From the NCBI GenBank assembly GCA_019671005.1, contig JAGYYJ010001743.1:1-64000 (forward strand): a stretch of DNA of 64,000 bases, given 5' to 3'. A program made the translations under genes and the position numbers. Below, in pieces: positions 36,716-48,759 of the stretch (position 1 is the first letter of the stretch; each line of letters starts with the position of its first letter). The stretch is from Hibiscus mutabilis. Taxonomy: Eukaryota > Streptophyta > Magnoliopsida > Malvales > Malvaceae. The notes under the pieces are model-generated. The model saw nothing but the letters and a program-made list of their open reading frames with translations, was not told the DNA's origin and did not search any database.

Positions 36716-37427
36716 ATCTACAATGGTCTATTTCTGTACGCTATCTGCATCGGTGCTAAAACTCTGTGGGCTCACTTCAGACATCAGTATTCGGGCGAAG
36801 GACTCCGGAGCTGGATAATGTTACCTGAATACTCATGGTCTTTGAATGAACAGTGTCTCGGAATACCAACTGGATGCAATGTGATGTATGCTCTCAAAAT
36901 TCAAAAAAAATGTTAGTATGTATAAATAATGAAATAAAAAACAAGGGTAAGATACAGAAAGTAAAACAATAAATAACAATAGTAAAGGAAATAAAACCTA
37001 TGGCCTCACATGGCTTAATGAGGTGGCCTTACTAAAACATACATTTATGAGAGTTTGGATCTAGAAAAGGTTCTCGAACCGTCTCTATCCCCCTACTCCA
37101 AGGTGGATAAGATGTCTGATTCTTGCCCATCACAGGCTTGCGAATCGAACACGGCTCGAGGGGATACATTTCTGTTATGCCCGCGTAGAGGGTTACTCAC
37201 GAAATCATAAGTACTCTGGACCCCGGAAGACTTTCACTAGCCCATACGGAGGGTTACTCACGAAGGCATAGCTATTTTCTTCCACTTAAGTTTGATAAAG
37301 CCCGGGTAGAAGGCTTATGTTACGATGCAAACAGTTTATAGCACCAAGAAAATGCACACACAAAAATGCAACGGATTAGTAAGGAAAATAATTCATGACC
37401 AAGTAAAAGTTGTGCCATCTTAGATTG

Positions 37428-37445
37428 TCCCCAGCGGAGTCGCCA
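37428..37445 (-). other. tRNA primer-binding site
   Basis: Minus-strand TGGCGACTCCGCTGGGGA lies three bases inside the 5' LTR end. Its complement ends TCGCCA, as expected for the CCA tail of a tRNA primer. I have not assigned the tRNA. It marks the start of minus-strand DNA synthesis. Confidence 0.8.
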
Positions 37446-37448
37446 AGC

Positions 37449-39647
37449 TGTAACAACGGAGTCACCACCGGTCCCTTTTTATTATATTAGACGGACCAGA
37501 AACCTAAAAGTAAACTAGAGATTACGAAATCTCAAGGGTTCGGGGGCATAGTTACGTATGAGGAAGGACTAACACCCACATCACGCCTGCAGAAACGACG
37601 CTTACTTGATCACTAATATTTTTCTTATAACACGGATGCGTGCATACAAAGGTTAATACAAAAATCCACAAAGTTATAGAATTGGTTCGAACTCGCTCAC
37701 AGCTGAGAACATCCGAATCAATTTAGACGCAAATGGGTTAAGGTATTAATCCTTAAAATTCGATAATGCATTTTTGCATAGGAGTCTCGACCGTTCCCAC
37801 AACGGCTAGGGGAAGACCGAATTAACCCTAATTGAAATACACCTCGTTTTCATGATACAAAGAAAGATCCTTTTTAAATGATATCTTATGTTCTTTTTTA
37901 CTTTTATGGGTGGTTTAATTTTCAAAGTTAATTATTATATTTTTAAAAGCATGAGTTAAAAAAACTAATCCTAAAAGGTTTTAATTAATTATTTACATTT
38001 AAAGAAAATATATTTACTTTTCTAAAAATTACCTAAAAGTGTTTTATTTACAATTAAGGGGAAAGAATTATTTATCTTTTTTAAAATGAATTACTAAGTT
38101 AGTTTTTATTTATTACTATTTACAATTAATAGATTATTTGCCTTTTCAAGAAAGTTTACCTAATGATGTTATTTAATTATCTAAAATTAAGGTGAGGTGG
38201 AAAATATTTAAGATATCTATTATTGAAAATTACATTATTTTAGGAATCTAAGCCTAGGTGTTAAATTTTATTATTGGTAAATTATTCACAAAAGAAATAT
38301 AAGCTATTGATTAGGGAAACTAAGCTAAAGATTATTTATTTTAAGTTATTTGGTAAGTTTTCATTAAATAAAATACATATTATTAATAAAACCTATTTAC
38401 CCTGATTTATTAAGTTAAAGTGCATAAAGATGAATAAATTAAGGAACACAATAAATATAAACGAATCAAACAATGAATTAAAATGCACGAAATAAGAATT
38501 TAAGAACCAAATTAAAAATAAAAAAAATATTAGAGTAAAGAGATTGCAAACAGTTGGACCAAAGCGCGATCTTGTTAATGTGGGGGTATGAGTCGATCTG
38601 CGAACCATACGGCATCACTGCTATTGTTGGATGCCGACCACTGTGCGCCGACAGCGGGCCGCCACTACTGCCCCTCCTCCGGTGGTGGTGCCACCTCCGT
38701 CCCTCAGCGATGATGGATCCTTCACGAGCTTCACTTAATGATAACCTGTACTCTTTCTCCTCCTTATTAGAAACCAAGTGACAAAGGGAAAAAATAAAGA
38801 AAAATATAGAGAAGTAGTGTTTGGGTAAAATACCTCCAAAAATCACTATAACTTGTATTGCTCTTGAACTCAATGTGTTACAAAGGATGAATGCTGTGTG
38901 GTTGTGGTTGTCAATGAGAATTACAATGGGTGAAGCCTATTTATAGGCTTCAAGAAACCCTAAAAACATAAAAAAAAATCCTAAAACCCTAAAAGCATAT
39001 TCTCTTCTTATGCTCAATATTCTTGGAAAGGGAATAATGCTATTACTTGGGCATCAAACTTTTTCCTTACATTCAATATGATCCTAAATGAGTTAGAACA
39101 AATAGGGAAATGTCTAAGCTTGAATTTAATTACAAATATTCAATAAAATAATTGAAAATTCGTAATAAAATCAAATTCCCGTATTGAACCCGTATACAGT
39201 TTTTTGCACATGCTATCTTCAGTAAAACGAACATATCTTGAGCTCCCGACGTCTGATTGAGGCGTTTCAAGATGCGTTTAAAAGGTAACTGAAAGTCGGT
39301 CAATACTTAAGAAGACATCCTGACCCGAAAGCGCTTGGATCCTATCAGAAATTTGCAATAAGTCCGCAGTCAGGAATCCTTGAACATAGTTTGACTTTCC
39401 ATATATGTCGAGCAAGATCTCTTGTAATCTTCCCATATCTGACCTGATTAGGATCTTGTGTGGTCTACAAGAAAAACTAAAATACATTAATAAAAGTAAT
39501 ATAAATGAAATAAAAATGGGCCAATTGGGCCTTTATTCATGTACATGGACTCTTTTTTTATTTTTTAATGGACTCTAATTTATATACAGAGTCTAATATA
39601 TTTACAAGCATAAAATTTAAAAGGGCTGGATAAAATTGGTGACTACA
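37449..39647 (-). repeat. 5' LTR of the complete element (2199 bp)
   Basis: It is the partner of 26823-28995. It begins TGTAACAACGGAGTCACC on the plus strand, ends GGTGACTACA, and is followed by the AATTC duplication. In element sense this LTR carries the promoter. A GC-richer part at about 38560-38720 lies near the centre of the LTR. Confidence 0.92.
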
Positions 39648-39652
39648 AATTC
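39648..39652. repeat. Target-site duplication AATTC (right)
   Basis: It matches AATTC at 26818-26822 and confirms a single, intact insertion event. Confidence 0.9.
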
Positions 39653-39774
39653 TTAAATAAATTAATTTAAAGTTAAAATATAAATTATTGTGGCAATTAT
39701 GTAAAAGTATGGAACAAATTGAAAATAATTAAAAATGTCGTAAAAATTAGCACCACATATTATATGATCATGAT

Positions 39775-39795
39775 AATATATATATATATATATAT
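39775..39795. repeat. TA dinucleotide run
   Basis: About ten AT units in AT-rich intergenic sequence. Confidence 0.8.
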
Positions 39796-39924
39796 GACTT
39801 ATTAACGGCTAAAAATATACAAATGTTATAATATTTTACATAAAAAAATAATACTTGACAAAACACCTAAAATTTTAAAATCAAACTTAATATGATAAAT
39901 TAGACAAAATATGCTATGCATCAC

Positions 39925-40432
39925 TAGGGATGGTCATAGGTAGTGTTAGGTCGGGTTTTTGACCGACCCACACCCAACCAAAAAATTTAACACCTCCACA
40001 TTAACTCGACCTGATGTTGTATGATGATTCACCCAATCTAAATATAACCCGAATTTTAGAGTAAAATTTTGAACCCGACCCGATATAAATATTTTTTTTC
40101 ATTTTTATTCGGAGTTAATTGAAAAAATACAAATAGAGAAATAAAATTATAATAATTATTCCATTTTTATTAGAAAAATAGGGAGATAATTGAAAAATAT
40201 ATAAAGAGATTGACATTATAGCAATTATACTTAAATATTTATAATAAAATTAAACTATTATTTCGGGTCAAGTCATATTAGGTATTTTCATCCTAAATCA
40301 GAACCTAACCGACCCAAGCTCATCCTAAAAAAATCAATCTGAACCTAGAATTTTCTTTGAAAAACACGACTCTAAAAGGTCGAGTCTGGTCGAAACTCAT
40401 CGGGTCCGGATCAAATGACCTGACCATCCCTA
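39925..40432. mobile_element. hAT-type MITE with 12-bp perfect terminal repeats
   Basis: It starts TAGGGATGGTCA and ends TGACCATCCCTA, exact inverse copies. Subterminal words GGTCGGG/CCCGACC occur near both ends. The flanking 8-mers TGCATCAC (39917-39924) and TGAATCAG (40433-40440) match at six of eight positions, as expected for an aged hAT duplication. There is no coding region in 508 bp. Confidence 0.8.
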
Positions 40433-40960
40433 TGAATCAGGATCCATTATTAACATATACATTATTTTTAAAAATTGAATCAAAATAGTAATTTTGAAAA
40501 ATGCTAAATGACATGAAAAATAACAATTAATAGGAAAAACACACATAAACGCGTCAAAATCTACATAAATTAAACAATCAATGTATAAGAACTATGCTCT
40601 AGAAATGAAATTGTAAATCTATAAATTCATATATATATAATATAAAAATACCTTAAACATTATAAATAAAATAACAAAACACATATATTAAAAAGAACAC
40701 ATATTTTAAAACTCATGAAATTCTAATATATTTTCTTTAATATTAATTTTAAAGTTTTACTATATGCAACCTAATGTTTGTGAATAAAAACTGGCGACAT
40801 ACTTGTTTTTAATGTTTATTTTAGTCTTCGATAGAATCTACAAAATGTAATTAATTACATTTCTAAAAAGTTGTATTATATTAATTTAGGTTATTTAATG
40901 TAATTAAGCCTTAAATCCATAAAACCCTAAAAATTTAAATTATAAACCCTAAGACATAAA

Positions 40961-42013
40961 GACCTTGTTTGATAATTAGCGGATAGCTGATAGCAGATTA
41001 CATTAGCTTATAGCCGGATAGCTGATAGCATTAGCTACTCTGACTAGCAGATTGCATTAGCAGATTGTATAAAAGTGTTTGGTAAAATTAGCCGATAGCT
41101 TATAGCTGTTTGATTATTTGAACAAGCAAAATGACATAATAAGGACATGATTATATTCGATACTTGTTTGAATAATTTATTAGGCATTAACATTTTTTAT
41201 TTATTAATATTAATTATATTATAAAAAATAATTTTTCAATATCATTAATGAGCATATACGAAGGATATACATATTAATTTTTTATTTGTGAAATTATATT
41301 TTTAATACTTATTAAATTTAGATGTATATATTAATTTTTATTTTATGAGATTATATTTTGAATGTAATTTTATTAATTATTAAATTTAGATGTATATATT
41401 AATTTCTTATATATGAAATTATATTTTAAATATAATTTTATTAATTATTAAATTTATATTTATTTATAAATTTATATATTGATTACTTATGTATGAAATT
41501 ATTTTTTAATTTTATTAGTTATTCAAATTCATTTTAGCCTTGTTTGGTAAATAGCGGTTTGAGCTAATATTAAAGATTTGATTGGTCAAATCCGCTAATT
41601 TGAATATTTGGTGAATAGCGGATTGAGGTGAAACCTCTCATTTTAAAAAAGCTGCTAATACGAGTTATTTGTATTTAATTTAATATTTCTTTAAATTATA
41701 TTTAAAATGATTATATAAATAATAAATTAATATATAGATCCTTCAAATATGCTTAGTAATGTTATATTAAAAAATTATTTTAATCTAATTAATATTAATA
41801 TATACAAGATATTGATAACTAATAAACATTCAAACAAATATCAAATATAACCACGTCCTTATATGTCATTTTGCTTGTTTAAATAATCAAACAGCTATCA
41901 ACTATCAGTTAATTTTACCAAACACTTTTATACAATCAACTAATACAATCTGCTATCCGCTATCAGCTAATGTAATCCGCTATCAGCTATCTTCTAATTG
42001 CCAAATAGAACCT
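40961..42013. mobile_element. Inverted-repeat MITE 1 of an interleaved pair
   Basis: The left arm (about 40961-41170) and right arm (about 41830-42013) are inverted copies. Both contain GATAGCTGATAGC-type words, GTATAAAAGTGTTTGGTAAAA and AAGCAAAATGACAT. The end reads GACCTTGTTTGATAATTAG. I found no clear short target duplication. Confidence 0.7.
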
Positions 42014-42261
42014 TTATTTAGAGAAATTTTTTATAATTATCAAGGAGACAAGGACAAAATAGTCTTTACAAGTTTTTTGTTAAAACTTCTAATTCAAAAA
42101 CTCTAAAAAAGAGTTTTTTTAAAATAAGAGGTTTCTCATCAATCCGCTATTACAATCATCTGTTTTCCAAACATCCTAATTAAAGGATTTGATTGGCCAA
42201 GACTCTCAAAATGTTTTAAATCTCTAATTTTAGCTCAAAAAGCTATTTACCAAACAATGCC
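41537..42261. mobile_element. Inverted-repeat MITE 2, interleaved with MITE 1
   Basis: The left end GCCTTGTTTGGTAAATAGC matches the inverse of the right end (GGCATTGTTTGGTAAATAGC on the minus strand). Internal words GGATTTGATTGGCC and CCTCTTATTTTAAAA are also mirrored. Its right arm lies outside MITE 1 while its left arm lies inside, so the two are interlocked rather than nested. Confidence 0.65.
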
Positions 42262-42983
42262 AAAACCATAAACTCTAAACTTAAAGATATAGAAACTAAT
42301 TACACTAAACTTCTTAAATTAATGGAATATTATTTTTTAAGAATATAATTAATTATATTTAACAAATTTCATAAAAAGTAAAATAAACATTAATAACATA
42401 TATCTTGTTAGTTGTTATTATAAAAAAATCCTTAATTTTAGCCTAAAACGTTAGAAATTAGTACAAGGGTAAAAAATAAACATAATTCTACCCTTCAAAA
42501 TTTGAAGTTTGACATCGATAATCAAAAATCAAAATAGCCATTCAAATCCCAAATTGATCCTGGTTGTATTTTCTATTCAAGAAAATATTTCCAAATTGAC
42601 CGATCCCATTGACTGGGATAAGTTTTAATTATTACACCTCATGACAACCAATCAGAATCACCGACGATTCGTGAAAAATTCTATGGACGTCATTTTAGGA
42701 AATTCTTGAGATATTTTGGGATTTGAGTTTGTGTTTCTCATTTACAGTTAGTTTAGTGTAAAAGTTACTTAAGCAAAAGTGACATTTATTTTCTCTGTTT
42801 GTGTTTTTATTGCTCACCTCCATTCTGTCTTTTGTTTTGTCTTTTTTCTGTTTGTCTCGAAGTTCTATATGTTCTTACCAAACCCCATTTTCTAGGAATT
42901 CCAAAAGGTTCGGTCTTTAAAATATTCATGTATTTCTGAATCTGGGCTTTTCTTGCTTGTGTAATCTCTTGATTGGTTCATTC
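42262..42983. promoter_or_regulatory. Upstream region of the carboxypeptidase gene
   Basis: No other gene is seen. The last 200 bp are T-rich with many CTTTTT and TTTGTTTT words, as is common in plant 5' untranslated regions. A TATA box cannot be assigned with confidence. Confidence 0.35.
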
Positions 42984-45900
42984 ATGGCTCGGTCTAGGTT
43001 CATTCTTTTTGTGTTCTTAACTTGCGGTTCTTGTTTTTCTTGTTCCTCCGGGGATCAAAACTCCGATAAAATCACCGAGTTACCTGGACAACCGAGTAAC
43101 GTCGACTTCAATCAGTATTCAGGGTATGTGACTGTCAACGAAGAAGCTGGAAGGGCATTATTTTACTGGTTGACCGAGTCACCACTGAACCGTTCACCTG
43201 AAACAAGACCACTCGTTTTATGGCTCAATGGAGGACCTGGTTGCTCTTCAGTTGCTTATGGAGCAGCTGAAGAGATTGGTCCTTTTCGTATCAGACCAGA
43301 TGGAAAAACACTTTACTTCAATCCTTATGCTTGGAACAAGTGTAAGCCTTCATTGATCTTTTACTATCTTTGTTTGTCTTCTGTTTGTGTTTTTGTCTGA
43401 ATTTCATCTAAGATTTGTTACATTTCAATTGTGTTTTTTAGTGGCAAATATACTATTCCTTGAATCTCCAGCTGGTGTTGGTTTCTCATACACAAACACA
43501 ACATCGGATTTATACAATTGTGGTGATAAGAGAACTGGTAACTTAATGTGTTTGTTCATCTTCTTTTATGTCAATTTTGTTGCTTTAGATTGTAAGAGAG
43601 TTGGTTTTGATGTCTTTGGATGTTTTGGGGGGTCTGGGTGTTGTAAATTTGCAGCTGAAGATGAATATGCTTTTCTGGTTAATTGGCTTGAAAGGTTTCC
43701 ACAGTATAAGCATAGAGATTTCTACATTGCTGGAGAAAGTTATGCAGGTTTTACTTCGATCCCGGTTCGCTGTTCTGGATGTAATATTTTACTTGATTCG
43801 TAGACGATTTATGTTTTTGTGGGATTCAGGTCATTATGTTCCTCAATTGGCTCAACTTATTTATGAAAGAAACGAAGGGGTTCAGAATCCTGCTCTCAAT
43901 TTCAAAGGATTTATGGTGAGAATGAGTTATTGGAGTTTCTGTTCTTAATGGTAATCAACTCTTGTTTTTCTGGGAAAATGACTTACTGTCATTGGATCAT
44001 ATAGGTCGGAAATGCAGTTATCGATGACTTCCATGATTTTGTTGGCACATTCGAGTACTGGTGGACTCATGGTTTAATGTCCGATTCGACCTATCGCAAT
44101 TTGCAAGTAGCCTGTGACCTGGGATCAGCTTCACATCCCTCCTCGGAATGCACAGCAGCTCTCGAAGTTGCGGAAAAGGAGCAAGGAAACATCGATCCGT
44201 ATAGCATCTATACGCCACCCTGTAAGGGTAACTCTACTTTGAGACGCAACTTCAGGGGTCATTATGTAAGTTTCCATCAATCTTTCCATTTCTCCCTATG
44301 AAAACAATTATGGGGCTTTAACACTTATCTCTGTTACCTATGACCAGGCATAGTTCTGCATATAATCCAGATGTATTACATGCTTATCTTCACATTTGAT
44401 CTTGTTTCTTTTCTAGTTTCTGTCATTAGTATAACTTTAAATCAAGATATTTATATCATATATATATATATATATATATAAATTCGTGCTTATTCCGGAC
44501 TATGATCATATTAATCCTCTAAAACTGAATCATTTGACAGAAAACAGGTTATCTATGCTGCATGAGATGTTCTAAAGAGAATGAACTAACACATTATGTA
44601 GAATCTGTATCCATCTGAAAACTGAGAGAACTTTCTAACCATGACTGGTTTTTGAGTGGGACTCGGTATTAAATCTGTGGGCTCGTCTCTGATAATGCAA
44701 TTATTCATCTTTATGGAGGGCTATTAAAAGCCATTTATTTGGTTGACAGTTGCGGACCACATAGAACTCTCCTGTATAGTTGGACCACATTGTACTCTAC
44801 TGTTAAAGTTGGTTCACTTAATAAAGAGATGAACGATAAAAAGAAAAGTGGCAGGTGTATTCGCATTCGACATGTTATAATGACCGAGTTTAGCAAGTAG
44901 TGTTGAGACGATTGCTTATGTATTTATTTGGTTGTTGCATAGATTTTCGCTGTCCTTGCTGTTTTCTCTGATAATTTGGTGCTTCATGCATAAGAATTTC
45001 GGATGTTTTGAGGACTAAACTTGATTTACCGATATAATTTGTGAACCTAACTTGTTATGCACGTCATCGAATGAGACTAGTTGAACCCCTTGAATTTTCA
45101 TTAATTTCGTTTTCTTTTCCTCTGCACTAACATTGCTGTGATTACTGGTATTAATTTGATTGTAATTACAACTTGATGAAATCTACCTGCAGCCGTGGAT
45201 CTCAAGAGCTTATGATCCATGCACCGAGAGGTATTCAAAAGTGTACTTTAATCACCCCGAAGTTCAGAAGGCACTTCATGCAAATGTAACCGGTATTCCT
45301 TATCAATGGGAAACTTGCAGGTGGGTGATTGATGATGATTTCTTTTAGAGATTCGGTATACATTATTTATGATAATCTTCTTTTTACAGCGACGTTGTAT
45401 ATAATAACTGGACGGATTCTCCTCTATCTATGCTTCCTATATACCAAGAACTAATTGCTGGAGGTATTCGGATATGGGTATTTAGGTAAGTTTCCCTCTT
45501 TCTTTTTCCTTGTCTTGACATTGGATTTTGTTTTACGCGGAGCCCGAGTAAGGTAGGTTAACCTAAGTGTGATGAGGTTTGATTGAACTCTTTTTCTGCA
45601 GCGGAGACACTGATTCAGTGGTTCCGGTGACTGCAACCCGATACTCCATCGGTGCCCTGAAACTACCAACCATTAACAAGTGGCATCCTTGGTATGACAA
45701 TGGCAAGGTAAGTTCTGATAAATCTACACATTCTTTCAAACTTGATCCTTTTGCAGCTTAAATGATGTTTGATTTTTGGATTAGTGTATGCTAGTATTAC
45801 ATATTGTCATTGCATATTTTTCTCGAAAATAGGGTGAAAATCTATTCCTCCAACTCTTTATTTTTCTTAAAGTACGCGTGTTTAATATATTCTCGGACAT

Positions 45901-46125
45901 GGATATTAAGATATGGTGTTACAGAGTTGTTTACTTTTGTGAATGAAGGTTGGTGGGTGGTGCCATGACTACAAAGGGCTGACATTGGTGACGGTAACCG
46001 GAGCAGGTCACGAGGTTCCACTCCATCGTCCTCGTCAAGCTTTCATTCTTTTCCGATCATTCTTGGAAGACAAGCCGATGCCAACTAACTCGTATTCATA
46101 TTTATTTTCCGCAGTTGATAAGTGA
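42984..46125 (+). CDS. Serine carboxypeptidase-like protein (family S10), 466 aa, nine exons
   Basis: S10 carboxypeptidases cleave C-terminal residues in the vacuole or secretory space; some plant members act as acyltransferases. Exons: 42984-43341, 43442-43537, 43655-43747, 43830-43915, 44005-44265, 45193-45320, 45390-45485, 45602-45707, 45949-46125. All phases agree and all introns are GT-AG. The hydrophobic start (about residues 1-23) is a likely signal peptide. Oxyanion motif NGGPGCSS is at 82-89. The predicted catalytic triad is Ser180 in GESYAG, Asp377 in SGDTDSVVP and His429 in GAGHEVPL. The sequence is closest, from memory, to Arabidopsis SCPL25-27, which look like true peptidases rather than the SCPL acyltransferase clade. 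The first in-frame ATG is chosen; an upstream in-frame extension has no ATG. No lesion is seen. It is convergent with the TMEM115-like gene, about 420 bp apart. Confidence 0.93.
44459..44480. repeat. TA dinucleotide run in carboxypeptidase intron 5
   Basis: About 11 TA units inside the largest intron (44266-45192). It has no effect on the coding sequence. Confidence 0.85.
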
Positions 46126-46291
46126 AAAAGATAAGAACTCTTCATAAACCGGGTTAGGAAAATAAAAAATTTAAGCTGCTCCGATTAAATTCTATGGAGT
46201 CGAACCTAAATATTGCTACTTGCCTCTATCCATTTTTCATGTTAGGGTAACAAGTTTGAAACTTCATGAGTTGATGTGCATGATCTGCAAG

Positions 46292-46297
46292 AATAAA
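46292..46297 (+). terminator. Polyadenylation signal AATAAA
   Basis: A canonical AATAAA hexamer lies 167 bp after the carboxypeptidase stop codon, a usual distance for a plant poly(A) signal. Plant signals are loose, so other near-upstream elements could be used. Confidence 0.4.
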
Positions 46298-46544
46298 GCA
46301 TAAAATACAATAATGAGATGAAACAAATATGAATTACATAAAATAACTCGTCTTTACTATGAAAATGCAACAAAAATATATTTTTTTAAATGAGTGGTTT
46401 TTATTTTTGGTCATAGGAATGAGAGTAATTTGTGTAGTGTGAAAATAACAATTCACAGTAGAATATATAACAAACTGGTGAGGTAGAGTTTGCATATAAC
46501 CCCTGTAGTTATAGAGGATGATGGTTGAGTTTATAACTGATCGA

Positions 46545-48108
46545 TCAAACAGTGTCGGTGCCGTTTATATGCGGTTCTTCCGATTTCTTTACAGCAGCAG
46601 CCAATCTCTCCTCCAATGCTCTGGCCCCTTTTTCTCTGCAAATACAGGGGATAAAAAGCCGTTGAACTTTCCGACGAGTATGGCAGAATTAACATAAATG
46701 CGTACCTTCTTCTTGATGCCTCGGTGGGGTCAGAACTGAGTAACGGTGAACCCTCCAAGGTATAATCCTGAACATCTATGGGAGCTTCAGGTGTTCCACA
46801 AAGCATTTGGTGGAACTTCGATGCGATGGGATCAACAATTGGCCTGTACCGAATCATAAAGAAACACTTGTGACGTATCATTTCACAAGCTAAAAAGGAA
46901 AGCCAAATAGTACCTGAGAAATTGAGGGAAGAATGTGGAGAATGCAAAATCTTCATCTGGATCACCCAGATGCTTTGCTCTTCAGGAACTTGAGGTAAAT
47001 CCAGCCCGTGCGTTCCGAATATCAACGTCGGAAGATATGTAGCTAGCTCTGGGGTGTAGAAACTCATGGCAATGGAAAACAACAACATAAGTGATGGAAG
47101 CCACTGCATAGCATAACATAGCATATCAGGGCGAATTCCCAGATAGAAAAGATAAAATTTATGTCAAACTGGTATAATTTTTTACCTTTGCCTTTATTTT
47201 CAGCGGAGACAGCTCTTGGTCGGGTACAATTTGCTTGATCCCGACCAAGAACCCCGCCAGAACCCCATGGAAGCCAGAAAGTGGCGTGTAACTAGTACAA
47301 AACGCGGAAAGCGAATCAGCAAACTTAGGTGGAAAAAAAGAAGGAGAAATAACCAAAAGTAAATGCTTGTTAAACACAGGGAGATCATAATTCATAGGAC
47401 TCGCAGGTAATTTTCCTGCCTTGTTATGTAGTACAAGGCAATAGCAGTAATGAAAACGCAGAAAGAAGTTAAAAAGTTAATTACAAAGATGAATTTCAAG
47501 AACTCCTTCGAACCCCATATCGGCTCAAGCAACTTCCCCAGGAAAAGAAGACCAAGAGTGCTGACAACCACCTGAAGTCTGTAACAATCAGTACGATTAC
47601 ACGGTAATAAAAATAAAAAAGGGAAGGAAAATCAGGCAAGACAACGAGTAAAATAAAACATGTTCATACCCCAAAGAACTGATTGTTCAATGTAACCAGT
47701 AGTAACGAGGTTCCAACCAAAAGGAATCGTCCTGAAAAATAAGTTTCAACTGATCAAACAGCAAGCATCCATGTGAAGAAAGATGAACAACAATTGAAAG
47801 CGGGAAAATGGGAGAAAGAACCTGGCGGGAATAAGAGCTAAGTAAGTAACAGAAGAAGGAAGAAGCTGAACCACAATGTGACCGCCGACGAGTATCGCTG
47901 CTAGTCCCTTGCATAGCTTCGTAAACCCACTGAACATTCCACTAATTACCTGTAAACTCAAATTCAACAAAATTACGTATAAATCAATAAAAATAAATAA
48001 ACTTTGGCATGTATGTGAAGATCACATTACCCGGGAGCCGATGGCGGAGAGAGTGAATTGTAGATGTGGAATTATTTTTCCGGTGAACGACGAAGTCATC
48101 GAGTTCAT
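46545..48108 (-). pseudogene. RBL19: TMEM115 / rhomboid-like (RBL19-type) membrane protein gene, frame broken
   Basis: TMEM115-type proteins are multi-pass Golgi membrane proteins of rhomboid-like fold that lack protease activity. Exons (plus coordinates, read right to left): 48031-48108, 47822-47949, 47670-47731, 47405-47571, 47186-47291, 46914-47103, 46706-46843, 46545-46635. They encode FSGFTKLCKGLAAILVGGHI, LALIPARTIPFGWNLVT, LLEPIWGSKEFLKFIFVINF, GFHGVLAGFLVGIKQIVPD, LATYLPTLIFGT and the tail RRREKGARALEERLAAAVKK. Lesions: exon 3 ends GTTCTTTGGG where the family's VFG needs one base fewer (+1), and exon 6 lacks bases after FGT and again before GDPDEDFAF, changing frame twice. The intron after 47405 starts GC, a rare donor. 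The last exon reads through correctly in its own frame. It is either a recent pseudogene or has indel errors in the assembly. Confidence 0.8.
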
Positions 48109-48196
48109 GATTTTTCTGAGCTTTACAGAGTTTTGTATAGCAGAGATGTGTGAACCTTAAACCTTGAACTATATATATAGTTCATGCATATATATT

Positions 48197-48759
48197 GGGG
48201 TAAATTATGTCAATTATCATTGAACTTTACTGTTAAACCTATTTTGATCACTGAAGTTTTTAAACATTCAATTTACTCACTGAAGGTTAGACATTGAACG
48301 TTTTTTTGTCACTAAAGTTTAGACATTGAATGTTCTTTTTATCACTCTTAAACCCCAAATAGTCGTAGATGATAGTCATTCGGTATTTAAATTTCACCAG
48401 TCACTTCGCCTCGGCCCCATGAGTATGAATTCGACCTCAACTTTGTCAGAAAGTGCCCAAAAGCTCACGAATCGGCCAAAAATATTATATTTTCTCTCTT
48501 GTTGTTCTGTCTTCTCTGCCGTCAGATGAAACTTGTTTCTCAGTATGTTGCTTCTCTTGTGCTGATGAAGTTTTTCACTGTTCGGATCTTGGAGAAGTTC
48601 TTTCATACGCCGGTAAATGGACACAACCAAAAAGTTAGCGGAAGAGTCACAAAAAAGTTTAATATCTAAATTTCATTGAGTAAATTGAATGTTTCGAAAC
48701 TTTAATGACCAAAATAGGTTTGAGAATAAAGTTCAGCGATAATTTATATAATTTACCCC
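48197..48759. mobile_element. Foldback MITE in the promoter of the TMEM115-like gene
   Basis: Its arms are inverted copies starting GGGGTAAATTATGTCAATTA on the left and GGGGTAAATTATATAAATTA (minus strand) on the right. It is 563 bp and is flanked by ATATATT on both sides (AT-rich, so weak). It begins only about 90 bp upstream of the start codon at 48108, so it probably interrupts or replaces promoter sequence. The centre has a unique block (48350-48640) with no known product. Confidence 0.75.

Larger units (their letters stand above)
26823..39647 (-). mobile_element. Complete non-autonomous LTR retrotransposon with DUF7745-like/gag remnants, 12.8 kb
   Basis: Two LTRs (26823-28995 and 37449-39647), a primer-binding site next to the right LTR and a polypurine tract next to the left LTR show that the element is read on the minus strand. 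Internal order in element sense: DUF7745-like segment, coiled-coil segment, gag piece, second gag-type piece, long non-coding stretch, hairpin arrays, polypurine tract. I found no protease, reverse transcriptase, RNase H or integrase motif in about 8.45 kb of internal DNA. It therefore depends on another element, like the LARD/TRIM-type derivatives. Parts of the interior are duplicated: the words around 30060-30080, 33985-34025 and, in the truncated element, 13568-13600 are related. Confidence 0.9.

Noticed and set aside
44018..44218. Minus-strand 66-codon frame
   Set aside because: It is the shadow of carboxypeptidase exon 5 on the other strand.
46531..47124. 197-codon minus-strand frame as one exon
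   Set aside because: It runs through two introns of the TMEM115-like gene in mixed frames; spliced exons explain the conserved parts better.
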